From the NCBI GenBank assembly GCA_965201045.1, contig OZ241746.1:3844001-3908000 (forward strand): a stretch of 64,000 nucleotides of DNA, read 5' to 3'. Below are positions 1 through 9,521 of this stretch, one piece after another. This DNA is from JAPORK01 sp026710285. GTDB taxonomy: Bacteria; Pseudomonadota; Gammaproteobacteria; Pseudomonadales; Endozoicomonadaceae. Numbering within the stretch: position 1 is the stretch's first letter; each line of letters opens with the position of its first letter. The notes beneath the pieces were generated by a model that saw nothing but the letters and a program-made list of their open reading frames with translations, was not told the DNA's origin and searched no databases. Position numbers and translations under genes: made by a program.

Positions 1-435
1 TTTAAAAATATATGCATTGGGCATTTTAAAAATGGAGAAATCCAAGGCTTTGGTCTCGGTTTTTGTAAAAAAGTTAAGTACCTATTTATAGGGAATTTTC
101 TTGATGGGGAAGCACATGGCTGGGGAAGATCTCACTTCACAAATGGTGACATATATAAAGGAGATTATGTTAGAGATTTTCGGAGTGGCTGGGGGGAATA
201 TTACTTCAAAAATGGTGAAAAATATGAAGGAAATTTTATTAGAGGTTTGCGGAGTGGCTGGGGAACATATTACTTCGAAAATGGTAACGAATATGAAGGA
301 AATTTTGTTAAAGATTTAAGGCATGGCAAGGGGACAATGAACTATAAAGATGGAAAAACGAAAACAGTTTTCTATTTTAATAATAAACAAGTCTCTGAGG
401 GAAAGTTCAATGACTTAACTACCAAATCTTCCTAG
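1..435 (+). CDS. MORN-repeat protein, C-terminal part (cut by window start)
   Basis: The frame is open from base 1 to the TAG at 433-435, giving 144 residues. They hold about five MORN repeats of the form Y-x-G-x-F-x(6)-G-x-G, for example YEGNFIRGLRSGWGTYYFEN. The tail (KTKTVFYF, then FNDLTTKSS) matches the end of the complete paralogue at 1282-2370, so this is the same family. MORN repeats in other proteins bind membranes or phosphoinositides or act as scaffolds; the role here is unknown. The start lies outside the window, so it cannot be said whether the gene is intact. The stop comes slightly earlier than in the paralogue because TGG reads TAG (SS-stop instead of SSWLPHFF). Confidence 0.8.
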   Translation, partial: FKNICIGHFKNGEIQGFGLGFCKKVKYLFIGNFLDGEAHGWGRSHFTNGDIYKGDYVRDFRSGWGEYYFKNGEKYEGNFIRGLRSGWGTYYFENGNEYEGNFVKDLRHGKGTMNYKDGKTKTVFYFNNKQVSEGKFNDLTTKSS

Positions 436-492
436 CTTCCACACTTTTTTTAGCTTTTTGTCGCTTTTCAATAATCCGGGGTAAAGGGTGTA

Positions 493-918
493 AACTTCCT
501 GAAAAATAGTATCCTTTATCCCCGTAAAAAGTATCAGGTTCCAAGCATTCCTGAAACAGAACAAACACCACAGGTCAAAAGTTTACTGCTTTTGACAGAA
601 AAATTTGCTGTCCGGATGCAGGAACAGGATGAAAAGATTACACTGTTGAAAGATGAGATAGCTGTGCTAAAAGATGAGAAAAAACGTCCGGTGTTCAGGG
701 GAAGTAAACTTGACGAACAAACTGAAAAGTCGCAGGATGATGATTAAACGACAGACAATGATAATAAAAAGCAAACCAACTTAAAAAAAGAAGGCTAAAA
801 CTTCACAGCTTACTATTCACAAAGAAGAGATAATTGCTCTAGTTGAATCTATACCTGCAGGTGTCCGTTTTAAGGATTATCGTAAATTTGTTGTTCAGGA
901 TATTCTGATACCCTGACT
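493..918 (+). pseudogene. IS66-like transposase remnant, longer copy
   Basis: Two coding pieces are visible. The first (493-747) encodes a leucine-zipper-like stretch (LLLLTEKFAVRMQEQDEKI) followed by KKRPVFRGSKLD, a form I associate with the N-terminus of IS66-type transposases. The second (about 788-916) encodes QLTIHKEEIIALVESIPAGV and then RFKDYRKFVVQDILI before a stop, which resembles the next segment of the same transposases. There is no catalytic domain. The piece lies directly behind a MORN gene and is duplicated behind the next one, so it was amplified with the MORN unit. The family assignment rests on recognition only. Confidence 0.5.
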
Positions 919-921
919 GTT

Positions 922-1281
922 AAAAAATTTAACCAGATTGTTTATTTAATAAACGTAACTATTCAGCCATAAATAATATCACCATCACCTTAAATCAATA
1001 AAAAATATAAATTTATTGACAAATACCCTTTATATACAGTTACATAGAGCTTTATCTAAACAACTGTAAAGAGGTAAAAATAAGCCAGGTGGTCAAAAAG
1101 TTTCTGTCTGCTTCAGAAGTGAAACAGGTGCCCGAATATTCTGTGCCATACGTAGCTATATTTTAGACTGCCGTAAACAGAATATGAGTGTCTGTGTTGC
1201 ACCGGGTTTGTTATTTTATTTTCACTTGCCTGATGTTTTTACATATCAGGTTGAATAGTTACAATATGAAAAGGAAAATTT
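922..1281 (+). repeat. MORN-unit leader repeat, copy 1
   Basis: About 360 bp upstream of the MORN gene at 1282 that recurs almost unchanged at 2701-3058 and in decayed form at 4226-4412. It contains an 8-bp hairpin (CCTGATGT / ATATCAGG with one G-T pair) at about 1231-1252 and a purine-rich AAAGGAAA just before the GTG start. No gene is supported in it. It probably carries the promoter of the MORN genes, but no convincing -35/-10 pair was identified. Confidence 0.6.
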
Positions 1282-2370
1282 GTGAATTTTTTTATCCGTA
1301 TGATATTAATTATTTTATTGCCCTGCTCTTTGCTGGAAAATATTTTTGCTTCTGGTGGAGATGACTGTCCACAGAAACCTTATGACAATGGTCACTCATG
1401 TGACAATAAGTGCACAGAGAGCCATTGTACTGCATTAGTAAAATCCAGTGACTGTAACACTGCCTCATTCCAAAGAGACCAGTTTGAGCTTGATGAAACA
1501 TCTCCACTTCTTAAAATTAAAGCACAAAAGACTGGAGGCTATGCTCAGACAGAAGGTCTCGACCCAATCATACAGAAAGTTCAGGAAATGCAAATGCAAT
1601 ACGGAGCTACAGGTGAAAGTAATACCAATCTTGCCTTTGATGAAGCTGATCCGTCTGAGAGCTACACTGTTTCTTTGCCAAAGGAAGGTCATGCTGTTCG
1701 CCCCCTCCAAAATGACAGCTATGACAGTTGGATGCTGACACAATCTGGCAAATATTTATTTGATGAGGATATTACGTATACAAGTATAGATGATATATTG
1801 AGTCAGCTACAACTTCCACAAGGCTTTCCTAAATCAGAAAGTGAAATAAACCAGAAAATTTGGATATGTGGAAAATATATCCATAATGAAAGTGATCTTG
1901 GTATCTATGTAGATACATCTAGAAATATATACATTGGGCGTTTTAAAAATGGAAAAATTCAGGGCTTTGGTCTCGGTTTTTGTAAAAAACATAAATATCT
2001 ATTTATAGGGAATTTTTTAGATGGAAAAATGCATGGCTTGGGAAAACAGTACTACACAAGCGGGGGCAAGTATGAAGGAAATTTTATTGGAGGTTTTCGA
2101 TATGGCTGGGGAAAATATTACTACAAAAATGGTAACAGATATGAAGGAAATTTTGTTAGCGGTTTTCGGGATGGCTGGGGAATAGCTTACTTCGAAAATG
2201 GTAACGTATATGAAGGAAATTTTTTTGAAAATTTAAGGCATGGCAAGGGGGAAATAAAATATAAAAATGGAAAAACGAAAACAGTTTTCTATTTTAAGGA
2301 TAAAGAAGTCTCTGAGGAAAAGTTCAATGACTTAACTACCAAATCTTCCTGGCTTCCACACTTTTTTTAG
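1282..2370 (+). CDS. Secreted MORN-repeat protein
   Basis: 362 residues from a GTG start 6 bases after AAAGGAAA; an ATG at 1266 is in another frame. Residues 1-23 form a signal peptide (hydrophobic MILIILLPCSLL, cleavage likely after IFA). A Cys-rich stretch follows (Cys at about 29, 40, 44, 49, 58), then a low-complexity region, then about five MORN repeats from residue 217 to 330. The protein therefore seems to be exported by Sec with a C-terminal repeat domain. It is the only complete member of the three-gene tandem here. A lipoprotein reading (LLPC) is possible but the residue before Cys is Pro, which fits poorly. A role at a host membrane or in the envelope is plausible but not shown. 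Confidence 0.8.
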   Translation: MNFFIRMILIILLPCSLLENIFASGGDDCPQKPYDNGHSCDNKCTESHCTALVKSSDCNTASFQRDQFELDETSPLLKIKAQKTGGYAQTEGLDPIIQKVQEMQMQYGATGESNTNLAFDEADPSESYTVSLPKEGHAVRPLQNDSYDSWMLTQSGKYLFDEDITYTSIDDILSQLQLPQGFPKSESEINQKIWICGKYIHNESDLGIYVDTSRNIYIGRFKNGKIQGFGLGFCKKHKYLFIGNFLDGKMHGLGKQYYTSGGKYEGNFIGGFRYGWGKYYYKNGNRYEGNFVSGFRDGWGIAYFENGNVYEGNFFENLRHGKGEIKYKNGKTKTVFYFKDKEVSEEKFNDLTTKSSWLPHFF

Positions 2371-2404
2371 CTTTTTGTCGCTTTTCAATAATCCGGGGTA
2401 AAGG

Positions 2405-2665
2405 GTGATAAACTTCCTGAAAAATAGTATCCTTTATCCCCGTAAAAAGTATCAGGTTCCAAGCATTCCTGAAACAGAACAAACACCACAGGTCAAAAGT
2501 TTACTGCTTTTGACAGAAAAATTTGCTGTCCGGATGCAGGAACAGGATGAAAAGATTACACTGTTGAAAGATGAGATAGCCGTGCTAGAAGATGAGAAAA
2601 AACGTCCGGTGTTCAGGGGAAGTAAACTTGACGAACAAACTGAAAAGTCGCAGGATGATGATTAA
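2405..2665 (+). pseudogene. IS66-like transposase remnant, shorter copy
   Basis: 86 codons from GTG 2405, encoding the same zipper and KRPVFRGSKLDEQTEKS segment as the remnant at 493. The downstream part present in the first copy (788-916) is missing: the sequence jumps from CTTAAAAAA straight to TTTAATCAGATTG. This looks like deletion between short TTAAAAAA repeats. It is not a functional transposase. Confidence 0.5.
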
Positions 2666-2700
2666 ACGACAGACAATGATAATAAAAAGCAAACCAACTT

Positions 2701-3058
2701 AAAAAATTTAATCAGATTGTTTATTTAATAAACGTAACTATTCAGCCATAAATAATATCACCATTACCTTAAATTAATAAAAAATATAAATTCATTGACA
2801 AATACCCTTTATATACAGTTATATAGAGGTTTATTTAAACAACTGAAGAGGTAAAAACAAAGCAGGTGGTCAAAAAGTTTCTGTCTGCTTCAGAAGTGAA
2901 ACAGGTGCACGAATATTTTGTGCCATACGTAGCTATATTTTAGACTGCCGTAAACAGAATATGAGTGTCTGTGTTGCACCGGGTTTGTTATTTTATTTTC
3001 ACTTGCCTGATGTTTTTACATATCAGGCTAAATAGTTACAATATGAAAAGGAAAATTT
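2701..3058 (+). repeat. MORN-unit leader repeat, copy 2
   Basis: Near-identical to 922-1281, including the hairpin and the purine-rich site before the next GTG start. Together with the MORN gene and the transposase remnant it makes a tandem unit of about 1777 bp. Confidence 0.65.
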
Positions 3059-4078
3059 GTGAATTTTTTTATCCGTATGATATTAATTATTTTATTGCCC
3101 TGCTCTTTGCTGGAAAATATTTTTGCTGCTGGTGGAGATGACTGTCCACAGAGACTTTATGACAATAAGTGCACAGAGAGCCATTGTACTGCATTAATAA
3201 AATCTAGTGACTGTAATCCTACCTCATTCCAGAGAGACCAGTTTAAGCTTGATGAAACATTTTCACTTTTTGAAAGTGAAGCACAAAAGACTGGAGACTA
3301 TGCTCAGACAGAAGATCTCGACCCAATCATACAGAAAGTTCAGGAAATAAAAATACAATACGGAGCTACAGATAAAAGTAATATCAATCATCCTGCCTTT
3401 GATGAAGCTAATCCGTCTGAGAGTGACACTGTTTCTTTGCAAAAGGGAGATGTTGCTGTTTGCCCCCTCCAAAATGAAAATTGGATGCGGACAAAATCTA
3501 ACGAATCTTTATTTGATGTGATTATTGAGTATACAAGTATAGATGATGTATTGAGGTATCTACAACTTCCATCAGGCTTTCCTAAATCAGAAAGTGAAAT
3601 GCAAAAAATTAAATATATCGATAAGAAAAGTGGTCTTTGTCTCTCTGTAGATATATCTAACAATATATACATTGGGCGTTTTAAAAATGGAAAAATCCAG
3701 GACTGTGGTCTCGTTTTTTCTAAAAAAAGTGAATATCTATTTATAGGGGATTTTTTAGATGGAAAAGCACATGGCAAGGGAAAACAGTACTTCAAAAGCG
3801 GGGACAAGTATGAAGGAGATTTTTTTGAAGGTTTACGATATGGCTGGGGAACATATTACTTCACAAATGGTAACAGATATGAAGGAAATTTTGCTAACGG
3901 TTTTCAGAGTGGCTGGGGAACATATTACTTCATAAATGGTGACAAATATGAAGGAACTTTTGTTAAAGGTTTTCGGAGTGGCTGGGGAAAATATTACTTC
4001 AAAAATGGTGACATATATGAAGAAAATTTTTTTGAAAATTTAAGGCGTGGCAAGGGGAAAATGAAATATAAAAATTGA
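3059..4078 (+). CDS. Secreted MORN-repeat protein, truncated by a nonsense codon
   Basis: 339 residues with the same signal peptide and Cys-rich region as the 1282 gene and one more MORN repeat. The reading stops at TGA 4076-4078, where the paralogue has GGA (Gly). The frame stays open after it to TAA 4163-4165 and encodes KTVFYF-like and EFND-like tail residues, so the ancestral protein had about 368 residues. The loss removes only the tail after the last repeat, so the product could still fold. The middle region differs from the 1282 gene by many substitutions and short indels, so the copies are diverging. Confidence 0.75.
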   Translation: MNFFIRMILIILLPCSLLENIFAAGGDDCPQRLYDNKCTESHCTALIKSSDCNPTSFQRDQFKLDETFSLFESEAQKTGDYAQTEDLDPIIQKVQEIKIQYGATDKSNINHPAFDEANPSESDTVSLQKGDVAVCPLQNENWMRTKSNESLFDVIIEYTSIDDVLRYLQLPSGFPKSESEMQKIKYIDKKSGLCLSVDISNNIYIGRFKNGKIQDCGLVFSKKSEYLFIGDFLDGKAHGKGKQYFKSGDKYEGDFFEGLRYGWGTYYFTNGNRYEGNFANGFQSGWGTYYFINGDKYEGTFVKGFRSGWGKYYFKNGDIYEENFFENLRRGKGKMKYKN

Positions 4079-4225
4079 AAAACGGAAACAGTTTTCTATT
4101 TTAATGGTAAACATGTCTCTGAAAGGGAGTTCAATGATTTACACCTATCCGATTCTGCTTGTTAATTATTTAAGCTATTGAGGTCCATTTTACAAACAAT
4201 CAGGGAGAAAGAGATATAAGAATGA

Positions 4226-4412
4226 TTAAAGTCTGTCAAAAAGTTTCTGGATGTTTCAGAAGTAAAACAGACACCTGAATATTTTGTGCTACACGTAGCC
4301 ATCCATATTTTAAGTTGCTGTAAATAAAATATCAGGGTCTGTTGCACCTGGGTTTGTTATTTTCTTCATACTGGCCTGATGTTTTTACATATCAGGCTGA
4401 ATAATTACGTTT
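4226..4412 (+). repeat. Decayed third copy of the MORN-unit leader
   Basis: This stretch resembles 1090-1262 and 2865-3038 (CAAAAAGTTTCTG, then CACGTAGC, then the CCTGATG...ATCAGG hairpin) with many changes, but no MORN gene follows. It suggests a further unit was lost. The rest of 4166-4716 is AT-rich; TATAAT boxes occur at about 4542 and 4694, but no good -35 partner was found. Confidence 0.5.
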
Positions 4413-4716
4413 ATTTTTGCTAACGACTCAGTATGCTTTGATATGCTATGCTTTTTCTTTATAAATCAACATATCTTGTGATTAAAATCAATAGTTGTTA
4501 ACAACTGTTCGGATGCAGTAAACTTAAGAAAATTAAAAAGTGTATAATGTGCTTAGCACAATTTATTCAGCTTTCCGGCTGAAATATTTTTCACCTGCGT
4601 ATAAAATAAATTATTTTGCTTTGCAGTCAAATTTGTGCCTGAAGATGATCAAACAAATCTTTGCCATACGCAAAAGACGCAGGCTGCACAGTGTATAATA
4701 TCCTAAGGAGCTATAA

Positions 4717-5541
4717 ATGCTGACTTATCCAATAATTGACCCTGTTCTTCTCCAGATAGGTCCTTTATCTGTGCACTGGTATGGTACCATGTACCTGCTG
4801 GGGTTTTTGCTGGCCTGGGTGTTGGGCAGGTATCGCTGCCGTCACTCTGGTGGTCAGTGGGATGAAAAAAAAATGGGCGATATGGTTTTTTATGGTGCAA
4901 TAGGTGTTATTGCCGGCGGTCGTATCGGGTATGTACTTTTTTATAATTTTACTTACTATTTACACCATCCCGAAATGATTTTTGCACTCTGGGATGGCGG
5001 CATGTCTTTTCACGGCGGGTTTGCCGGAGTGATACTGGTGCTGTTTTTTTACCGCAAGAAATTAAATAAATCCTGGTTACAGATGACCGATTTTAGCGCT
5101 CCTTTGGTGCCCTTGGGGTTGGCTGCTGGAAGAATTGGTAATTTTATTAACGGAGAGTTGTGGGGAAGAGTAACCGACGTTCCCTGGGCGATGGTTTTTC
5201 CCCAGGATCCGTTACAACTGCCAAGACATCCCTCACAGTTATATGAATTTTTCTTTGAAGGTATTGTTTTATTTGTTATTTTATGGTTTTTTTCAAAAAA
5301 GACCAGACCGACAGGGGCTGTTTCAGCGCTATTTTTGATCGGTTATGGAACCGCCCGGTTTGTTATTGAATTTTTCCGTCAACCCGATGAACAGCTCAGT
5401 TTCATTGCTTTTGGTTGGATGACCCGAGGACAAGAGCTTTCATTACCCATGGTCATACTGGGTATTGGCATGCTGCTGTTCATTTATTCCTGTAAGCAGA
5501 AACAATCCGTTATATCTCAGGTAAAAGCACCCGAAAATTAA
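4717..5541 (+). CDS. lgt: Prolipoprotein diacylglyceryl transferase
   Basis: 274 residues, the usual length for Lgt, which moves a diacylglyceryl group from phosphatidylglycerol to the lipobox Cys of prolipoproteins in the inner membrane. Visible family marks are the early PVLLQIGPLSVHWYG, then SFHGGFAGV (catalytic His/Gly region), and GLAAGRIGNFINGELWGR, the Lgt signature. Several membrane helices are evident. The ATG follows TAAGGAG by six bases, so the start is firm. thyA follows about 100 bp downstream, a conserved gammaproteobacterial pair. Confidence 0.97.
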   Translation: MLTYPIIDPVLLQIGPLSVHWYGTMYLLGFLLAWVLGRYRCRHSGGQWDEKKMGDMVFYGAIGVIAGGRIGYVLFYNFTYYLHHPEMIFALWDGGMSFHGGFAGVILVLFFYRKKLNKSWLQMTDFSAPLVPLGLAAGRIGNFINGELWGRVTDVPWAMVFPQDPLQLPRHPSQLYEFFFEGIVLFVILWFFSKKTRPTGAVSALFLIGYGTARFVIEFFRQPDEQLSFIAFGWMTRGQELSLPMVILGIGMLLFIYSCKQKQSVISQVKAPEN

Positions 5542-5643
5542 AATTTGTGTTTTCTCATATTTAATCTGCAGGTATCATTGCTAAGTTATTACCTTGCTAT
5601 CATTAAAAATTTTTAGTAATAAAATGTAACAAAGAGGACTCGT

Positions 5644-6477
5644 ATGAAAACTTATCTTGATTTACTGCGCCATGTCAGGACACAGGGTGTCTGTAAAAGT
5701 GACCGCACAGGAACCGGCGTATGGAGTGTTTTTGGTTATCAGATGCGCTTTAATTTGCATGAAGGCTTTCCTCTGGTTACAACAAAAAAGTGTCATCTGC
5801 GTTCTATTATTCATGAATTACTCTGGTTTTTGAAAGGCAGTACTAATATTGGCTATCTGCATGAAAATAAAGTAACCATATGGGATGAATGGGCAACATC
5901 GGAAGGCGATTTAGGTCCTGTTTATGGTAAACAGTGGAGATCATGGGAGGGTGCTAATGGTGAAACCATTGATCAGATTAGTAATGTGGTTGCTGAAATT
6001 AAAAAAAATCCGGATTCACGCCGTTTAGTGGTGAGTGCATGGAACCCTGCTGTATTGCCTGATCCTTCTGTAAGACCAGATGAAAATGTACGCCATGGTA
6101 AACAGGCGCTGCCTCCGTGTCACTGTCTGTTTCAGTTTTACGTTGCGAATAATCAGCTTTCATGCCAGCTATATCAGCGCAGTGCCGATATTTTTTTGGG
6201 AGTGCCTTTCAATATTGCTTCCTATGCCTTACTGACAATGATGATTGCACAGGTTTGTGATCTGGGTGTGGGTGAGTTTATCCATACCTTAGGCGATGCA
6301 CACCTGTATTCCAATCACCAGGAGCAGATGGAAGCGCAATTACAACGTAAGCCTTATCCGTTACCGGTAATGAAACTTAACCCTGCAATTAAAAATCTCT
6401 TTGATTTTACTTATGATGATTTTGAGTTGATTAATTATCAGAGTCATCCGACTATTAAAGCGCCTATTGCCGTATAA
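5644..6477 (+). CDS. thyA: Thymidylate synthase
   Basis: 277 residues. It makes dTMP from dUMP using methylene-tetrahydrofolate in the cytoplasm. The active site ALPPCHCLFQF carries the catalytic Cys, followed by the substrate-binding QRSADIFLGVPFNIASYALL and HIYSNH-type (HLYSNH) motifs. The N-terminal YLDLLRHV and SDRTGTG are typical. It is slightly longer than the E. coli enzyme because of an insert before the active site (PDPSVRPDENVRHGK). A purine-rich AAAGAGGA precedes the ATG. The gene is intact. Confidence 0.97.
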   Translation: MKTYLDLLRHVRTQGVCKSDRTGTGVWSVFGYQMRFNLHEGFPLVTTKKCHLRSIIHELLWFLKGSTNIGYLHENKVTIWDEWATSEGDLGPVYGKQWRSWEGANGETIDQISNVVAEIKKNPDSRRLVVSAWNPAVLPDPSVRPDENVRHGKQALPPCHCLFQFYVANNQLSCQLYQRSADIFLGVPFNIASYALLTMMIAQVCDLGVGEFIHTLGDAHLYSNHQEQMEAQLQRKPYPLPVMKLNPAIKNLFDFTYDDFELINYQSHPTIKAPIAV

Positions 6478-6707
6478 TTGGTATACAGGCATTGTAGTGT
6501 GTTTTTATAATAATAATCAACTTGTCAGTGTATCTGCACAGATTGCTGAATTGATAGACTGCTGTGATTATTACACACCAGTTAATATTGTACCTGGTGC
6601 TAAAAATTAATATATCGGGGTTTGGATACTTATTTAATGTTAATATGATTCGATGATATATTTCCGGCTAAACATACAACATGTTTCATACATTGAGGCG
6701 GGATAAA

Positions 6708-8129
6708 ATGATAGGTAAAGTTATGCTGTCGCAACTTGCCAGGGCTATTGATGCTGAGCTTATTGGCAATGACCGGTTGCTTGTGGGAGCGGTAAGTATT
6801 GATACACGCTCTTTAAAGCAAGGGCAGCTGTTTGTAGCGTTAAGTGGTAACAATACAGACGGTCATCACTATGTCAGACAAGCCTTTGATAAAGGAGCAG
6901 CAGGTTGTATTGTAGAAAAAGTGCAACCTGTTGATCAGCCTCAGTTGCTGGTAAAAAACGTGCGCCAGGCTTTGTTACAAACAGGGCGCTTTAACCGTAA
7001 CCGGTTTGAAGGTCTGCTTACAGGGCTTACCGGAAGTTGCGGTAAAACATCAGTGCGGGAAATGTTAACAACAATTCTGAAAAATGCAGGCAGTACCTTA
7101 GCACCGATAAACAACTATAACAATGATTTAGGGATGCCGGTGACTTTAAGTCATCTGGAAAGCCACCACCGATATGCGGTGATTGAGATGGGAACCAGTG
7201 CACCCGGTGATATTGCATTGCTGGCTCAAATTGCCCGACCGCATATTAGTATCATTACCAATGCAGAGATGGCTCATCTGGAAAAATTAAAGTCAGTGGA
7301 AGGTGTGGCCAAAGAGAAAGGTGCAATTCTTGATTATCTTCCGGCAGAAGGCTTTGCCATCTTAAACAGAGACAGTCGTTTTTTTAGTGAATGGACACAA
7401 AGAGCCAGACAGCGTACAGTTCGTCTTATCAGTTTTAGTCTGCAAGATGCCGGTGCCGATGTTTTTGCTTCTGATATTGCTCATTCTACAACCGGTACAC
7501 ACTGTCGTCTTCACTTTAATAATACTACGTTTCCTGTACAACTAAGCTTTTATGGACACCATCAGGTTGCCAATGCCTGTGCAGCCACAGCAGCAGCGCT
7601 GGCAGCCAATATGTCTCCTGAATTAATTATCAAAGGTTTGCAGGAAGCTCAGCCCTTTCAGCAGCGTGGACAGTGCTTTAAAGGATTCAACGGATCGACG
7701 GTTATTGATGAAAGCTACAATGCTAACCCGGCTTCAGTGCGTGCTGCAATGGACGTATTACGTTCCTGCCAGGGGCAGCGCATTTTTGTATTGGGTGATA
7801 TGGCAGAACTGGGTGATACCACTGAATCAGCTCACCGGCAAGTGGGTGAATATGCGCACCGCTGTGGATTTGAGCAATTGCTCACCTATGGTCATTCAAG
7901 TCAACTGGCGGCAAAATGTTTTGGCGCAGAGGGAAAACATTTTGCAGATAAAGCCAGCCTGAATCACTATTTGCGTTCCTGCCTGTCGGCAGATACAACT
8001 GTTTTAATTAAAGGCAGTAATAGCATGAAAATGCATGAAACAGTACAGGTCTGTACAGAAACAGGCAAGACACAAAAAACTTTTCTGAAACCGTACCGGT
8101 TATCACCCATAAAAAGGAATCTTAAGTAA
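6708..8129 (+). CDS. murF: UDP-MurNAc-tripeptide:D-Ala-D-Ala ligase
   Basis: 473 residues from ATG 6708. An upstream in-frame ATG at 6681 exists, but 6708 has GAGG nine bases before it and gives the family N-terminus (MIGKVMLSQLARAID). MurF adds D-Ala-D-Ala to complete the peptidoglycan stem peptide. The ATP site GLTGSCGKTSVREM, the NNYNNDLGMPVTL segment and the C-terminal VLGDMAELG and VLIKGSNSMKM are clear. The stop overlaps the mraY start (TAATG), which implies translational coupling. murE is not adjacent, so the usual dcw cluster is broken here. Confidence 0.95.
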   Translation: MIGKVMLSQLARAIDAELIGNDRLLVGAVSIDTRSLKQGQLFVALSGNNTDGHHYVRQAFDKGAAGCIVEKVQPVDQPQLLVKNVRQALLQTGRFNRNRFEGLLTGLTGSCGKTSVREMLTTILKNAGSTLAPINNYNNDLGMPVTLSHLESHHRYAVIEMGTSAPGDIALLAQIARPHISIITNAEMAHLEKLKSVEGVAKEKGAILDYLPAEGFAILNRDSRFFSEWTQRARQRTVRLISFSLQDAGADVFASDIAHSTTGTHCRLHFNNTTFPVQLSFYGHHQVANACAATAAALAANMSPELIIKGLQEAQPFQQRGQCFKGFNGSTVIDESYNANPASVRAAMDVLRSCQGQRIFVLGDMAELGDTTESAHRQVGEYAHRCGFEQLLTYGHSSQLAAKCFGAEGKHFADKASLNHYLRSCLSADTTVLIKGSNSMKMHETVQVCTETGKTQKTFLKPYRLSPIKRNLK

Positions 8130-9211
8130 TGTTGTTCTGGCTGGCAAAGTGGTTATCAAATAATTATCACAGTTTTAATGTTTTTCATTATCTTTCCATG
8201 AGAGGGATTCTCAGTGTTTTTACCTCATTAGCATTATCGCTTTGGGTCGGACCTGTAATGATCCGGTATTTGCAAAATAAGCAAATTGGTCAGTCTGTAC
8301 GTACAGACGGACCACAATCTCATTTGAGTAAATCCGGAACACCGACCATGGGAGGGTTGCTGATTCTTTTATCAATTACAGTAAGCTGTCTTTTATGGGG
8401 AGATTTGCAAAACATCTACTTATGGATTGTTATGCTGACAACACTAGCTTTTGGTGCCATTGGAGGCGTTGACGACTATCGTAAGGTGGTGCAAAAAAAT
8501 CCCAGGGGATTACCTGCGAAATGGAAATATTTCTGGCAATCTCTGTTTGCAATCATTGTCATACTACTGTTGTTTTTTATGATAAAAGATCCCTGGGGAA
8601 TTAACCTGATTATTCCCTTCTGGAAGCAAGGCATGATTACTATCGGACCTGCTTATATTGTGTTGGCTTATTTTGTGATTACAGGCTCCAGTAATGCGGT
8701 TAATTTAACCGACGGTCTTGACGGACTCGCAATCATGCCGGTTGTTCTTGTGGCTAGCGGACTGGGTATTTTTACCTATCTTTCCGGTAATATTAAATTT
8801 GCTGATTATCTGCATATTCCTTTTATTCCGGGCACCGGAGAATTAGTTATTTTTGTTGGAGCGCTGGTGGGAAGTGGTTTAGGTTTTTTATGGTTTAATA
8901 GTTATCCGGCACAAGTATTTATGGGTGATGTGGGAGCACTGGCTTTAGGTGCTGCACTGGGTGTTATTGCGGTTATTATTCGTCAGGAAATTATTCTCTT
9001 TATTATGGGAGGTCTGTTTGTTATTGAAACGGTCTCAGTCATTTTGCAGGTTGCCTGTTTTAAAACCACCGGGCGCAGAGTTTTTCGTATGGCGCCACTA
9101 CATCACCATTTTGAATTAAAAGGATGGCAAGAACCAAAAGTTATTGTACGTTTTTGGATTATTACGCTGTTATTTGTTCTGACCGGGTTACTGTCATTAA
9201 AAATACGCTGA
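8129..9211 (+). CDS. mraY: Phospho-MurNAc-pentapeptide transferase
   Basis: 360 residues, the standard MraY length. It forms lipid I at the inner membrane. Key parts seen: GGVDDYRKV (the two catalytic-region Asp), NAVNLTDGLDGLA, FMGDVGALALG, and PLHHHFELKGW near the end, with about ten membrane helices. It overlaps murF by one base. murD/ftsW do not follow as they do in most gammaproteobacteria; instead an inverted-repeat element and a duplicated accessory region begin 60 bp downstream. A second copy of its last 68 codons lies at 10673-10879. Confidence 0.97.
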   Translation: MLFWLAKWLSNNYHSFNVFHYLSMRGILSVFTSLALSLWVGPVMIRYLQNKQIGQSVRTDGPQSHLSKSGTPTMGGLLILLSITVSCLLWGDLQNIYLWIVMLTTLAFGAIGGVDDYRKVVQKNPRGLPAKWKYFWQSLFAIIVILLLFFMIKDPWGINLIIPFWKQGMITIGPAYIVLAYFVITGSSNAVNLTDGLDGLAIMPVVLVASGLGIFTYLSGNIKFADYLHIPFIPGTGELVIFVGALVGSGLGFLWFNSYPAQVFMGDVGALALGAALGVIAVIIRQEIILFIMGGLFVIETVSVILQVACFKTTGRRVFRMAPLHHHFELKGWQEPKVIVRFWIITLLFVLTGLLSLKIR

Positions 9212-9521
9212 CGTTTAAGAATGAATACAAAATAGTTTAGACAAATTCAGAAATAGGTTGTAGGTTTATAGGGTGGTTTGCCTTCGACTTTACTCAGCCA
9301 TCAGGGGTTTTGATTAGTTACGGGTTTTTGTGCTGGCTTTGACTCTGGTGGCTTCAACTCCACTTAGCGACTAGAGGTTATATTGGTTGCAGGTTTTTAA
9401 GCTGGCTGAGTGGAGTCGAAGTCTGAATAAGCGCTTATTATAAGTCTAAGTAATTATATCATAAAGGATTATGTTCTCTGTTTGAATCTGAATCATTGTA
9501 TACTGTCTTTCAGAATTACTT
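9212..9521. repeat. Inverted-repeat element downstream of mraY, copy 1
   Basis: No gene. Arms at 9282-9300 and 9403-9421 (CTTCGACTTTACTCAGCCA against its complement, 17 of 19 paired) enclose about 100 bp that include a second weaker inverted pair around GACTCTGGTGGCTTCAACTCC. The arms share the CTTCGAC...CTCAGCC theme with the MITE stems elsewhere in the window but not the MITE ends. A near-copy lies at 10880-11182. Confidence 0.7.

Noticed and set aside
101..319. 72-codon frame with an internal repeat
   Set aside because: It is a shifted reading of the MORN repeats.
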